From: UBA4582 sp047630175
Lineage (GTDB): Bacteria > Pseudomonadota > Gammaproteobacteria > Pseudomonadales > Azotimanducaceae
Assembly: GCA_047630175.1 (NCBI GenBank)
Contig: JBLHVI010000011.1
Span: 1-64,000, forward strand
Length of the DNA stretch: 64,000 bases
Direction of reading: 5' to 3'
How positions within the stretch are numbered: position 1 is the first letter of the stretch; each line of letters starts with the position of its first letter. This document shows, piece by piece, positions 9,201 to 18,599 of this stretch. The notes beneath the pieces were generated by a model. It was not told where the DNA came from. It was given only the letters and a program-made list of their open reading frames with translations, and ran no database searches. A program made the translations under genes and the position numbers.

Positions 9201-9746
9201 ATGAAAACAGCAAAAAATTCAAGCACCTCAATGGTTTTGCGGCTCCTCGCTGTAGCTGTAGGCATGTTTGGTTTTGGGTTTGCACTGGTACCGCTGTATT
9301 CAGTGTTCTGTGAGATCACCGGTCTTAATGGCAAGACTGGTGATCAGTATTCTCAGGCAGAGACGCAGACGGTTGATAGTGATCGGCTAGTAACCATCCA
9401 GTTTCTGACAAGCAACAACTCAGAGATGCCGTGGGACTTTCGGCCGAAGATGCGCACGCTTCAAGTGCATCCTGGCGCGCTAAATGAGACCAGTTTCTTT
9501 GCCCGGAATCCCGCAAATTACGATATGACAGCGCAAGCGGTCCCGAGCGTGACGCCCTTTATGGCAGCACGTTATTTGCATAAAACTGAGTGCTTTTGTT
9601 TCGAACAACAAGCACTAGCAGCAGGGGAATCGATTGATATGCCCCTGCGCTTTATAATTGATAAAGATTTGCCAGCAGAGATAGAAACGCTGACACTATC
9701 CTATACAATGTTTGACATCACAGAGCCAAAACCATCGGCTGACTAA
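9201..9746 (+). CDS. ctaG: Cytochrome c oxidase assembly protein CtaG/Cox11
   Basis: Cox11-type copper chaperone that delivers copper to the CuB site of CoxA. It has one N-terminal transmembrane helix followed by a periplasmic immunoglobulin-like domain, 181 aa in total. The conserved copper-binding motif CFCFEQQ is present. The start lies 6 bp after coxA. A 151-bp gap without a credible gene separates it from coxC. Confidence 0.95.
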   Translation: MKTAKNSSTSMVLRLLAVAVGMFGFGFALVPLYSVFCEITGLNGKTGDQYSQAETQTVDSDRLVTIQFLTSNNSEMPWDFRPKMRTLQVHPGALNETSFFARNPANYDMTAQAVPSVTPFMAARYLHKTECFCFEQQALAAGESIDMPLRFIIDKDLPAEIETLTLSYTMFDITEPKPSAD

Positions 9747-9897
9747 GGGAGTATTTCTCGCCCTGTCGGCCAATAATGGTTCGCCGAAAATCCTGTACGG
9801 CAGCATTAGACGAATACACAGACAAGTAAATCGCGTATTCAGGTCGCAATTTTTTGCAACATAAAAAGATCGCAAAGATTTTGATGGAGAGTAGAAA

Positions 9898-10800
9898 ATG
9901 GCACACGATCCAACTTATGAACACTATTATGTTCCCACTGACAGCAAGCTGCCGATCTTTGCATCTGCCGGTCTTTTCTTAACGGTTTTCGGCATGGGCA
10001 ATATGCTTAATGCCATGACTGCTGAAGAAAGCTCCAGCTTTGGCGTGTGGACATTGTTACTCGGTGGTCTGGTACTGGCGGCGACTCTGTTTGTTTGGTT
10101 CAGCAAAGTTATTGAAGAGAACCATGCCAAGCTTTACAGCGATCAAATGAACCGCTCTTTCGTTTGGGGAATGAGTTGGTTCATTTTCTCCGAGGTGATG
10201 TTCTTCGCTGCGTTCTTTGGCGCATTGTTTTATGTCCGCTCGTTTGTCGTACCGTGGTTGGGCGGTGAAGGCAACCGTGGACCTTCAGATATGCTTTGGC
10301 CGGATTATGTGCCTGAGTGGCCACTGATTAATACACCAAACCCAGAGCGCTTTCCTGGTGCTAATGAGCCGATGGGCTGGTTCGGTCTGCCACTGGTGAA
10401 TACTTTACTGCTAGTCACATCGAGCATCACGGTAACCTTTGCGCATCACGGCTTGAACGACGGTAATCGTCGTAAATTGATCGGCTGGTTAGCGGCGACC
10501 GTCGCTCTAGGTGTGGCGTTTCTAGCATGTCAGGTACTGGAATACTATCATGCCTACACTGAGCTAGGTCTGACGCTGACTGCGGGTATTTACGGTGCAA
10601 CCTTCTTTATGCTGACAGGTTTTCACGGCGCTCACGTCACTATCGGCACGTTTATGCTCTTTATTATGTTGTTACGTGCTATGAAGGGTCACTTTAAACC
10701 TGACGATTGCTTTGGTTTTGAATCTGCAGCGTGGTACTGGCACTTCGTTGACGTCGTCTGGTTGGGGTTATTCTTGTTCGTTTACGTTTTCGGCAGTTAA
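9898..10800 (+). CDS. coxC: Cytochrome c oxidase subunit III
   Basis: Seven-helix membrane subunit of the aa3 oxidase that stabilises proton uptake. It is 300 aa long and shows family features such as the WGMSWFIFSEVMFF helix, FHGAHVTIGT, and a C-terminal YWHFVDVVWLGLFLFVYV helix. The start ATG is preceded by GGAGAG at 9883-9888. The helix I-II region contains a longer hydrophilic insert (about residues 115-150), as in other gammaproteobacterial CoxC proteins. A strong terminator follows 60 bp downstream. Confidence 0.96.
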   Translation: MAHDPTYEHYYVPTDSKLPIFASAGLFLTVFGMGNMLNAMTAEESSSFGVWTLLLGGLVLAATLFVWFSKVIEENHAKLYSDQMNRSFVWGMSWFIFSEVMFFAAFFGALFYVRSFVVPWLGGEGNRGPSDMLWPDYVPEWPLINTPNPERFPGANEPMGWFGLPLVNTLLLVTSSITVTFAHHGLNDGNRRKLIGWLAATVALGVAFLACQVLEYYHAYTELGLTLTAGIYGATFFMLTGFHGAHVTIGTFMLFIMLLRAMKGHFKPDDCFGFESAAWYWHFVDVVWLGLFLFVYVFGS

Positions 10801-10857
10801 ACAAATAGACGCGCTTATCAAACTGGATAAGCTGATGCTGACGACGGTAAATGACTG

Positions 10858-10886
10858 AAAGGCCTCGCAACAGCGAGGCCTTTTTG
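10858..10886 (+). terminator. Rho-independent terminator after coxC
   Basis: Perfect 8-bp GC-rich stem GGCCTCGC (10861-10868) and GCGAGGCC (10873-10880) with an AACA loop, followed by TTTTTG. It ends the coxB-coxA-ctaG-coxC transcript. Confidence 0.93.
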
Positions 10887-11006
10887 TTTCGGGCCATGCA
10901 TACGATGTGCGGTTATAGGTATAACGCACACGTTCCCGACTGAATAGTGTCTTGCTCGCAGCCATGTTAGATATGGCTGCGAACAACGACGTCATAGCAC
11001 CTGGTG

Positions 11007-11225
11007 TCAGGCTCCGTCCCAGGGCGCGGCGATACCTAAATCACCACTCCAGACACCGTAAACGACGAACAGCAGTAACAGCCCGGCAAGACCAACACGC
11101 ACCAGTAAAAGATTTGCTGTACGATTACCACCACGCCCTTGGTCGAGCATAAGGGTGTAAAAGGCGGTGCCTAGTGCGACGAGATTGCCGATGAATAACA
11201 TGACTATAACGACTTTTACCCACAT
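11007..11225 (-). CDS. DUF2909 twin-transmembrane protein
   Basis: A 72-aa protein with two transmembrane helices (about residues 3-25 and 41-60) joined by a short Arg/Gly-rich loop. It matches the DUF2909 family, which in Pseudomonas sits between coxC and the SURF1 gene. The function is unknown, but the constant location suggests a role in oxidase assembly or stability. It is convergent to coxC and divergent from the SURF1 gene, whose start is only 42 bp away, so their promoters must overlap or lie within coding DNA. Confidence 0.8.
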   Translation of the reverse strand: MWVKVVIVMLFIGNLVALGTAFYTLMLDQGRGGNRTANLLLVRVGLAGLLLLFVVYGVWSGDLGIAAPWDGA

Positions 11226-11267
11226 ATATTAATCCGCTTGATATGATTAAACCTGACGAAATTATGA

Positions 11268-12032
11268 ATGCAAACGATTATACCGGCCCTTTCACGAATG
11301 AATAGACCCCTACAAATTAACCTGAACTGGAAGCTCGCGGTATTTTCCCTGACAAGTCTTACGTTGTTTATCTACTTGGGGATCTGGCAACTGGATCGAG
11401 AAAGTGAAAAGATTAGCCTCATGCAGGCTGTAGAAGCGCGCGTTAACCAAGTACCGCTGACAGCGAGCGCTTTGTTTGCATCGGGTGCTAGTGTCGATGG
11501 TCTGCCGGTCGTTATCGAGGGTCATTACTCAGAACAACAGCCTTTACTCAAGGATAACGTGGTATTGGCTGGCCGCGTCGGTTTCGAGGTGTTGGCACTA
11601 TTTATCGATGAGGCGACGGATATCGTGTTCTTAGTGAATCGCGGCTTTGTGCCTATGGGGAAGACGCGTGACGTGCTGCCTCAGATACCACCGACTTCAC
11701 AAGACAGACTGAGCCTGACGGCCCATGTTTACGTATCTACCGCGCTTGAACAACAGTTTTCAGTGGGAGAACTGATTGATGGCCTTCAAATTGTACAAAG
11801 CGCGGATCCCAAGCTCCTGCAAACAGCACTAAACGCCACGGTGTATCCTCATTTATTGCGACTAGACGAGACTACACCATCGGCTTTGCCTCGTTATTGG
11901 CCAGTGACGAGTATGAGCCCAGAAAAGCATAGAGGTTATGCTGTTCAATGGTTTTTAATGGCAATTGCGGTCATCATCGCGTTCGGATATTTTACTTTTC
12001 GATCTGACCCCGATGACCAGGCACACAACTGA
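11268..12032 (+). CDS. SURF1-family cytochrome oxidase assembly protein
   Basis: SURF1/Shy1-type inner-membrane protein that helps insert haem a into CoxA. It has an N-terminal transmembrane helix followed by GIWQLDRESEK (the conserved G.WQL.R pattern), a periplasmic domain with NRGFVP, and a C-terminal helix (YAVQWFLMAIAVIIAFGYF). It is 254 aa from the ATG at 11268. The in-frame ATG at 11298 is an alternative, and neither has a clear Shine-Dalgarno. The 3' end runs up to the next gene. Confidence 0.92.
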   Translation: MQTIIPALSRMNRPLQINLNWKLAVFSLTSLTLFIYLGIWQLDRESEKISLMQAVEARVNQVPLTASALFASGASVDGLPVVIEGHYSEQQPLLKDNVVLAGRVGFEVLALFIDEATDIVFLVNRGFVPMGKTRDVLPQIPPTSQDRLSLTAHVYVSTALEQQFSVGELIDGLQIVQSADPKLLQTALNATVYPHLLRLDETTPSALPRYWPVTSMSPEKHRGYAVQWFLMAIAVIIAFGYFTFRSDPDDQAHN

Positions 12033-12060
12033 CAGCCTTATTTCACGACTGGAGAACACC

Positions 12061-12723
12061 GTGACCGAACCCCTGGAAAGTAACGATCCTGTCTCTTCCT
12101 CAACCGAGATTTTGATCGCCGCCGGCAACCCGCCTGTTGACTCGAAAGCGTCACAGACGCGAAACCGACAAAAGCTGATCGTGCTATTTTCTGTCGCCAT
12201 AGTACCGATGTTCGTGGCCTACGGCCTGTTTTTTTACTTCCCTGATTTGATTCCCGCATCGACAACTAATCAGGGTGTTCTAATCCAACCGCCGCTGTCA
12301 GGGGTTGAATTGGGACTCGCGCAACCTGTTACCGGCCCCGGGGGTGTTTGGACATTGCTAATTCCTGTGTCTTCAAGCTGCGCTATGCAGTGCCAGCGAC
12401 GCTTATATCTTAGCCGACAGATTAAAATTGGTCTGGGCAAGGATGCCGACCGTATCGAAAGGATAGCGTTGCTAGAGTCAGAGCCTAACGAGACATTACG
12501 CGGGCTACTGAATCAGGAGCACGCAGATTTGTCTACTCAGATATACTCGATGCAAGCACTGCAAAGTTCGCTGCAAAGCAGCCTTTCTTTGATTCCAACG
12601 GATGAATTTCTGCTGTTAATGGATCCGAATGGAAATATTATGATGTTCTATTCCTTCGAAAAGATCGGCGCGCCGTTGCGCAAAGATCTTAAACATTTAT
12701 TGAAAATTTCAAATATCGGCTGA
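12061..12723 (+). CDS. Single-span membrane protein of the cytochrome oxidase cluster (thioredoxin-like CxxxC)
   Basis: About 220 aa with a cytoplasmic N-terminal tail, one transmembrane helix (LIVLFSVAIVPMFVAYGLFF) and a periplasmic domain. That domain carries a SSCAMQCQRRLY motif, a CxxxC arrangement reminiscent of SCO/thioredoxin folds. Homologues sit in this position in Pseudomonas cox clusters and are annotated as hypothetical. The GTG at 12061 has GGAG at 12051-12054 and is preferred. The ATG at 12013 is in frame but overlaps the SURF1 gene and has no ribosome site. A role in copper or thiol chemistry during oxidase assembly is an inference. Confidence 0.78.
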   Translation: MTEPLESNDPVSSSTEILIAAGNPPVDSKASQTRNRQKLIVLFSVAIVPMFVAYGLFFYFPDLIPASTTNQGVLIQPPLSGVELGLAQPVTGPGGVWTLLIPVSSSCAMQCQRRLYLSRQIKIGLGKDADRIERIALLESEPNETLRGLLNQEHADLSTQIYSMQALQSSLQSSLSLIPTDEFLLLMDPNGNIMMFYSFEKIGAPLRKDLKHLLKISNIG

Positions 12724-12803
12724 CGTCTCAAATTCTGACTGAAAAATGTTCCGATATTCGTTAATATGCGGTACCCAAATCATGACAAAAGAAATATTTA
12801 AAC

Positions 12804-13730
12804 GTGTCTAATACCAACGATTACGCCATGAGTTCTCGGCCCAGCTGGCAGGACTACCTAGAGATGTGCAAACCTCGGGTAGTTCTACTGATGTTGTTGT
12901 GTTCTGTCGTAGGCATGTTTTTAGCTACGCCTGGCATGGTAGCGTGGGACATACTGTTATTCGGAAACTTAGGCATAGCACTCGTCGCCGGATCAGCAGC
13001 AGCGATGAATCATCTCATGGATTCTAAAATCGACGCTGACATGGCGAGAACGCGTAACCGACCGATGGCGCAGGGGCGAGTATCCAACACCCAGGGTGCC
13101 TTCTTTGTTGGCGCGACGGGCATCACTGGCATTGCCATTTTAGCCATCTTGGTTAATCCGCTGACAGCTTGGTTAAACCTGGCTTCTTGGATCGGGTACG
13201 GTGTTATTTATACGGTATATTTGAAACGAGCTACACCACAGAATATTGTAATCGGGGGTTTGTTTGGTGCAGCGCCACCACTGTTTGGCTGGACAGCAGT
13301 GACGAACAGCGTTGATGGCGGCGGCTTGTTGCTAGTTTTGATTATTTTTGCTTGGACTCCACCCCACTTCTGGGCACTCGCAATCGATCGTATGGAAGAA
13401 TATCGGAAAGTCGATATTCCGATGCTGCCGGTTACACATGGTGTCGCGTACACCAAATTGCACATCTTGCTGTACACGATTGTTATGGTTCTAGTATCGG
13501 TATTGCCCTACTTGATTGGTATGAGCAATCTGTTGTATCTCGTGTCTGCATTGGCGCTAGGAGCGGGTTTTCTGTACTGGAGCCTGGTGCTGATAATAGG
13601 CAACAATAAACGTGCACCTATTGAGACTTTCCGTTATTCAATTGTCTATCTAATGCTACTTTTTCTTGCGCTGCTTATCGATCACTATGCGTTCCCGGTA
13701 GACTACGTGCTCAACTTTCAGGCGGTCTAA
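12804..13730 (+). CDS. ctaB: Protohaem IX farnesyltransferase (haem O synthase)
   Basis: CtaB/CyoE transfers a farnesyl group to haem B to make haem O. This is a UbiA-family membrane prenyltransferase with about nine helices. The first Asp-rich motif is in NHLMDSKIDADMARTRNRP, and the second region holds APPLFGW and the conserved DRMEEYRKVDIPMLPVTHG-like loop. The GTG at 12804 gives 308 aa. The gene for haem A synthase (ctaA/COX15), which usually precedes ctaB in this cluster, is absent: only 80 bp separate it from the preceding gene. Confidence 0.95.
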   Translation: MSNTNDYAMSSRPSWQDYLEMCKPRVVLLMLLCSVVGMFLATPGMVAWDILLFGNLGIALVAGSAAAMNHLMDSKIDADMARTRNRPMAQGRVSNTQGAFFVGATGITGIAILAILVNPLTAWLNLASWIGYGVIYTVYLKRATPQNIVIGGLFGAAPPLFGWTAVTNSVDGGGLLLVLIIFAWTPPHFWALAIDRMEEYRKVDIPMLPVTHGVAYTKLHILLYTIVMVLVSVLPYLIGMSNLLYLVSALALGAGFLYWSLVLIIGNNKRAPIETFRYSIVYLMLLFLALLIDHYAFPVDYVLNFQAV

Positions 13731-13761
13731 ATCCCCCTAATTAACAGGGTGCGTAACATTT

Positions 13762-14379
13762 ATGACTCAGGGTATTAAGAACACATTACTGATTATCTTC
13801 AGCTTCATTGCATTGATGCTCGGTATGCTCATCTTCAACATGATGACACCCAAAAGCCTCAGTGCAGAGGGCTACAAAGAACTCGGCTATTACGGTTTCC
13901 CAGAACCACGAGAGATTTTGCCGTTCAAGCTCACTGACCAATTGGGCCAGCCTGTGGGTCTAACGAACTTGAAGGGACAGTGGACAGTACTATTTTTTGG
14001 CTTCACGTATTGCCCCGATGTCTGTCCGACAACGTTGGGTGTTTTAAACCGTGCTGCCAAGAAAATGGCCATACCACCACAAGTTGTCCTTGTTAGCGTT
14101 GATCCAGAACGCGATACCCCAGCGCAGTTAGCTGCCTATCTCGCAGGCTTCAACACGAACTTCAAGGGCTACACCGGCACGTTCGACGATCTGGTGGGTT
14201 TGGCTACCAACGTCAACATAGCGTTCGGCAAAATTCCCGGTGTCGAAGCTGGCACCTATACGATGGACCATAGCGCGAGTATGGTGGTTGTTGACCCTTT
14301 TGGCCGCTACGCAGGGTTTATTAAGTCCCCTCACCAAGCTAGCAAGATTCAAAAAATTATTGAATCACTACGACGCTAG
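13762..14379 (+). CDS. SCO1/SenC copper chaperone for the CuA site
   Basis: Membrane-anchored thioredoxin-fold protein that loads copper into CoxB. It has an N-terminal anchor helix (about 8-28), the copper-binding CPDVC (Cys84, Cys88) and the distal His170 in MDHSAS, so all three ligands are present. At 205 aa the length is typical. It follows ctaB by 31 bp and is probably the last gene of the assembly operon. Its 3' end overlaps the convergent thrB by 12 bp. Confidence 0.95.
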   Translation: MTQGIKNTLLIIFSFIALMLGMLIFNMMTPKSLSAEGYKELGYYGFPEPREILPFKLTDQLGQPVGLTNLKGQWTVLFFGFTYCPDVCPTTLGVLNRAAKKMAIPPQVVLVSVDPERDTPAQLAAYLAGFNTNFKGYTGTFDDLVGLATNVNIAFGKIPGVEAGTYTMDHSASMVVVDPFGRYAGFIKSPHQASKIQKIIESLRR

Positions 14380-15300
14380 CGTCATCGCAGACAAGTGACG
14401 GCTAATGCGTATGAACTCCATAGGGTCTTTCAGCGGGCCTTCACCTGTATCACTGACAAAGCGCGTCAGCATAAACCGCATGGCCCCAGCGCGCTGAAAG
14501 GCGGGTAAGTGTTTGTGTTCCTCAGGATCGAGTGTTCGGATAGATTCATAGCCTTGAATAATAGCGTCGCGTAGATCTTCAATTACGACCCCACTAGGAT
14601 CACTACACCAGTCGTTAATGCTAATTGCCAAATCCTGAATCAAATAATCTGTGCAGGCGTGATAAAAGTCGATAATCCCGGTCAGTTTATCGTCTACAAA
14701 CAACGTGTTGTCTCTAAATAAGTCACCATGGATAATTCCTTTGGGTAACGGCAGCGATTGCAGGCACGCATATTCCGCTGAAATGTCATCAAAGCAGACT
14801 TGATCGTGCACTGCCAGTCGCCAACGATTTTGTTTGTAGGTTGCATCAATCCAAGTTGAACTATAAGGATTTTCACGTTGCAGCTTGGATCCTTGTGACG
14901 ACTCATGCAGTTTGGCAATACCCGCACCGATCACCTGACACTGACCGACACTGACAGAATCGGGATGGCTTCCTGGCAAGCGGGGAAACAGCCAAGTAGG
15001 TTTTCCGCAAAAGACGGTGCTAGACATGCCATCAAGCGTACGGTGAGGTGCAGGGACGGTAAGCCCACGACCAGCCAACTGGTCTAACAGTTGACTAAAA
15101 AAAGGCGCCTGCTCGAAATTAAGGCTTTCGTTGATCGTCAACACATAGTCACAATCAACAGTGTCCTTAGTGAGCGTGACATAATAATTTGAGTTCTCAA
15201 TGCCTGTCGTTATCGGCGCATAAGTCTTGAGTTCACCGAGGTCATAGATGCTCAGATAGCGTGCTAGGGCGGTCTCACTGAAGGTTGTAAATGCAGCCAT
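14368..15300 (-). CDS. thrB: Homoserine kinase (APH-fold, ThrB type II)
   Basis: Phosphorylates homoserine to O-phosphohomoserine for threonine synthesis; thrC in this window would use the product. The 310-aa protein has an aminoglycoside-phosphotransferase-like fold: an N-terminal lobe with GIENSNYYV, a catalytic loop IHGDLFRDNTLF and a metal-binding segment IIDFYHAC. This is the Pseudomonas-type enzyme, not the GHMP-type ThrB of E. coli. It lies 31 bp downstream of the DUF2782 gene on the same strand, as in Pseudomonas. Confidence 0.93.
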   Translation of the reverse strand: MAAFTTFSETALARYLSIYDLGELKTYAPITTGIENSNYYVTLTKDTVDCDYVLTINESLNFEQAPFFSQLLDQLAGRGLTVPAPHRTLDGMSSTVFCGKPTWLFPRLPGSHPDSVSVGQCQVIGAGIAKLHESSQGSKLQRENPYSSTWIDATYKQNRWRLAVHDQVCFDDISAEYACLQSLPLPKGIIHGDLFRDNTLFVDDKLTGIIDFYHACTDYLIQDLAISINDWCSDPSGVVIEDLRDAIIQGYESIRTLDPEEHKHLPAFQRAGAMRFMLTRFVSDTGEGPLKDPMEFIRISRHLSAMTLAS

Positions 15301-15331
15301 TAACTATTGCTCTTGGAATCGAATGTCGATT

Positions 15332-15643
15332 CTACCATTCAAACAACACCCACTGTGGGTACAGCTTACGCGTATGGTCTAAGTCTGTGAAATGGGGTGA
15401 GCCGTCAGCAGGAACCATATAATAGGCACGGCCATTTTTTGGAACGATCTTTATCATCATCAAGCGTCCTGCGGTACGGTACTCGTAAACAGTTTGGCTC
15501 TCGCCGACAATGATTTCGACATCGCCTGCACCGGATGCTGGCCGATTAGCCGCCACACCTACCGACATGACCGGTGTTGCTAGGGATACTCCTAGGGTCA
15601 ATACAGTGGCGACAACTAGCATTGGAAAGTTGGGTGAGTTCAC
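15332..15643 (-). CDS. DUF2782 exported protein
   Basis: A 103-aa protein with an N-terminal signal peptide (hydrophobic stretch about 8-27) and a small C-terminal domain containing YEYRTAGRLMMIKIVPKNG and a YPQWVLFEW end, which fits the DUF2782 family. The function is unknown. It is divergent from polA with only 34 bp between starts and probably forms an operon with thrB. Confidence 0.85.
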   Translation of the reverse strand: MNSPNFPMLVVATVLTLGVSLATPVMSVGVAANRPASGAGDVEIIVGESQTVYEYRTAGRLMMIKIVPKNGRAYYMVPADGSPHFTDLDHTRKLYPQWVLFEW

Positions 15644-15677
15644 AGTATGGTTCCCCCAAATATCTGAGCGACATGAA

Positions 15678-18368
15678 ATGAAAGAAAAATATTCACTGGT
15701 CTTAGTAGACGGCTCATCCTACCTTTTTCGAGCCTTTCATGCACTGCCGAAGTTGATGAGCACAAAGGGGGCCCATACCGGTGCAATGAAGGGTGTCATA
15801 AGTATGATCAAGAAATTGATCAACGACAATCCCGAGAGTCAGATCGCCGTTATTTTTGATGCGAAAGGGAAGTCATTCCGGAATGATATCTATCCCGAAT
15901 ACAAAGCTAATCGTGCTGCCATGCCAGACGAGCTAAGGGAGCAGATCGGACCGATTCACGAGATCATCAAGCGCATGGGGGTACCTTTACTCATAGTGGA
16001 TGGTGTTGAGGCCGACGATGTTATTGGTACTCTGGCAGCCCGTGCCACAGAACAAAAGTTGGATGTCTTAATTTCAACCGGCGACAAAGATATGGCGCAA
16101 CTCGTCAACAACCATATCACGCTGGTAAACACTATGAATGAAGTTGTGATGAACCCAGAGGGTGTTGTCGAGAAATTTGGTGTCAGGCCTAACCAGATAA
16201 TCGATTACCTCGCGTTGGTCGGTGATACGTCTGACAATATTCCTGGGGTGCCAAAATGTGGGCCGAAGACGGCGGTTAAATGGTTGGACGCGTACCAAAC
16301 TGTAACCGGTGTTATTGCCCACGCCGATGAGGTGAAAGGCAAAGTCGGAGAGTACTTACGCGACTCACTTGAAACGTTACCTATGTCCTATCTACTGGCG
16401 ACGATTAAATTGGACGTGCAGCTTGATGTTGGGCCAGAAGCTCTTGAGATGACGCCTGCGGATACCAGTGCTCTGCGAGCGTTGTACACGGAATATGAAT
16501 TTCGTCAGTGGCTTGAAGAGTTGCATGAGCCTGGTGATGAGGCAAAGCCAGAGCAAAGTAAAGTGGTATATGAAATGGTAACAACGCTGCCAGAATTAGA
16601 GCGTTGGGTTGATGCATTGCAGACCGCAGAGGTATTTGCGTTCGATACAGAAACTACCAGTCTAGATTACATGGTCGCCGATTTGGTCGGTGTGTCATTC
16701 AGTGTCGCAGCTGGGGAAGCTGCTTATGTGCCCGTCGCACATACTTACATCGGTGCACCTGAGCAGTTGTCATTGGACGATGTCATGACGCGGCTTAAGC
16801 CGCTGCTGGAAGATCCTAACAAGAAAAAAGTAGGGCAGAATCTTAAGTACGATATGAGCGTATTGGCGCGTTATGGGATTACCTTGCGAGGCGTTACGTT
16901 TGACACCATGCTCGAATCGTACGTTCTAAACTCAGTAGCGTCGCGCCACAACATGGACGATCTTGCGTTGAAATATCTTGGTAAAGAAACAATCTCTTTT
17001 GAGACCGTCGCAGGTAAAGGGGCCAAGCAGATTACGTTCGACCAAGTTCCACTTGACGTTGCTGGGCCGTATGCTGCCGAAGACGCTGATATCACTCTGC
17101 AGTTGCATCAGAATCTATGGCCCAAGCTGGAGGCCATTCCGTCGTTAAAACATATTTTCGAATCGATCGAGTTACCCTTATTGACAGTTTTGTCGCGGAT
17201 CGAGCGTAATGGCGTGCTACTTGATAGCAAACTACTAGATACTCAAAGTGCACAACTCGGTGAACGCCTAGTTGAGCTGCAGAAAGAGGCCTTTGAATTG
17301 GCGGGCGAGACATTTAATCTAGGCTCGCCGCGGCAACTGCAGGTGATTTTATTCGAAAAGCTTGGATTGCCTATCAAGAAGAAGACGCCCAAGGGACAAC
17401 CGTCAACTGCGGAAGATGTTCTGCAGGAGCTCGCGCTAGATTATCCGTTACCTAAGGTCATCACTGAGTACCGCGGGTTGTCAAAACTCAAGTCCACGTA
17501 TACAGATCAATTACCCAAGCAGATAAATGCTGCTTCTGGCCGCGTTCACACGTCTTATCATCAAGCAGTGGCGGCAACAGGTCGACTGTCCAGTACTGAC
17601 CCGAACCTGCAAAATATTCCGATTCGTACGGAGCAAGGGCGGCGTATCAGGAAAGCCTTTATTGCACCAACAGGTTACAAACTTATTGCCGCAGATTATT
17701 CACAGATCGAGTTGCGAATCATGGCTCATCTGTCGTCAGATGCGGGTCTTTTATCGGCTTTTTCACAGGGCCTTGATATACACAAGGCAACCGCGGCCGA
17801 GGTTTTTGGGCGAGAATTAGCCGACGTTACAGCCGATCAACGTCGTAGTGCCAAGGCGATTAATTTCGGTTTGATTTATGGTATGTCTGCTTTCGGTCTA
17901 GGGCGACAATTAAGTATTGGTCGTGGCGATGCTCAAAGTTACATCGATATGTATTTTGAGCGTTATCCAGGTGTCCGTGAGTACATGGATAAAACACGGA
18001 CCCTAGCTGCCGAGCAGGGGTTTGTTGAGACGTTGTTTGGTCGGCGTCTTTACTTACCAGAAATTAACACGAGTAATTTTCAACGTCGGCAGGCTGCTGA
18101 ACGAACGGCTATTAACGCACCCATGCAGGGTTCAGCAGCCGACATTATTAAATTGGCTATGATCGACGTTGATCAGTGGCTGCAAGAAGCGCAACCCGAC
18201 GCGATGATGATCATGCAGGTTCACGATGAGTTGGTGCTCGAGGTTAGGGATGATCAGGTAGAAGAGGTTGCTAGTATTCTCAACGAAAAAATGACCAATG
18301 CGGCGCAACTTAAAGTACCGTTGCTGGTGGAAACTGGCATTGGTCAAGATTGGGAAGCGGCCCATTAG
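15678..18368 (+). CDS. polA: DNA polymerase I
   Basis: Repair and Okazaki-processing polymerase of about 896 aa. The N-terminal 5'-3' exonuclease domain begins LVLVDGSSYLFRAFHALP and includes VEADDVIGTL and GDTSDNIPGVP. The 3'-5' proofreading domain keeps its acidic residues (FDTETTSLD, NLKYD, AAEDADITLQLH), so proofreading is probably active. The polymerase domain has DYSQIELR, the O-helix RRSAKAINFGLIYG and VHDELVLE. I choose the ATG at 15678; the long upstream extension in frame runs through the divergent DUF2782 gene and is not credible. The promoter must lie within or beside that gene. Confidence 0.97.
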   Translation: MKEKYSLVLVDGSSYLFRAFHALPKLMSTKGAHTGAMKGVISMIKKLINDNPESQIAVIFDAKGKSFRNDIYPEYKANRAAMPDELREQIGPIHEIIKRMGVPLLIVDGVEADDVIGTLAARATEQKLDVLISTGDKDMAQLVNNHITLVNTMNEVVMNPEGVVEKFGVRPNQIIDYLALVGDTSDNIPGVPKCGPKTAVKWLDAYQTVTGVIAHADEVKGKVGEYLRDSLETLPMSYLLATIKLDVQLDVGPEALEMTPADTSALRALYTEYEFRQWLEELHEPGDEAKPEQSKVVYEMVTTLPELERWVDALQTAEVFAFDTETTSLDYMVADLVGVSFSVAAGEAAYVPVAHTYIGAPEQLSLDDVMTRLKPLLEDPNKKKVGQNLKYDMSVLARYGITLRGVTFDTMLESYVLNSVASRHNMDDLALKYLGKETISFETVAGKGAKQITFDQVPLDVAGPYAAEDADITLQLHQNLWPKLEAIPSLKHIFESIELPLLTVLSRIERNGVLLDSKLLDTQSAQLGERLVELQKEAFELAGETFNLGSPRQLQVILFEKLGLPIKKKTPKGQPSTAEDVLQELALDYPLPKVITEYRGLSKLKSTYTDQLPKQINAASGRVHTSYHQAVAATGRLSSTDPNLQNIPIRTEQGRRIRKAFIAPTGYKLIAADYSQIELRIMAHLSSDAGLLSAFSQGLDIHKATAAEVFGRELADVTADQRRSAKAINFGLIYGMSAFGLGRQLSIGRGDAQSYIDMYFERYPGVREYMDKTRTLAAEQGFVETLFGRRLYLPEINTSNFQRRQAAERTAINAPMQGSAADIIKLAMIDVDQWLQEAQPDAMMIMQVHDELVLEVRDDQVEEVASILNEKMTNAAQLKVPLLVETGIGQDWEAAH

Positions 18369-18599
18369 CCTTGCCATAATCTGCCAAAGAGATACGCCTT
18401 AGCAAAATAATTTGGAGGACCGTTGAACTTTACCTGCAGGCACCAGTCCTAATATAGGTAGCAGAGAGCATTATAACTTCAAGCATCAGTAGTACCGAAG
18501 AAAAATGCGAATTGCGACAGTAAAGCGCTAGTCTCGAACCTGATCGCGAACGCGACAATCAAATTGTTTCCCCCACCAGTTTGTTGACGGGTTGAACGT

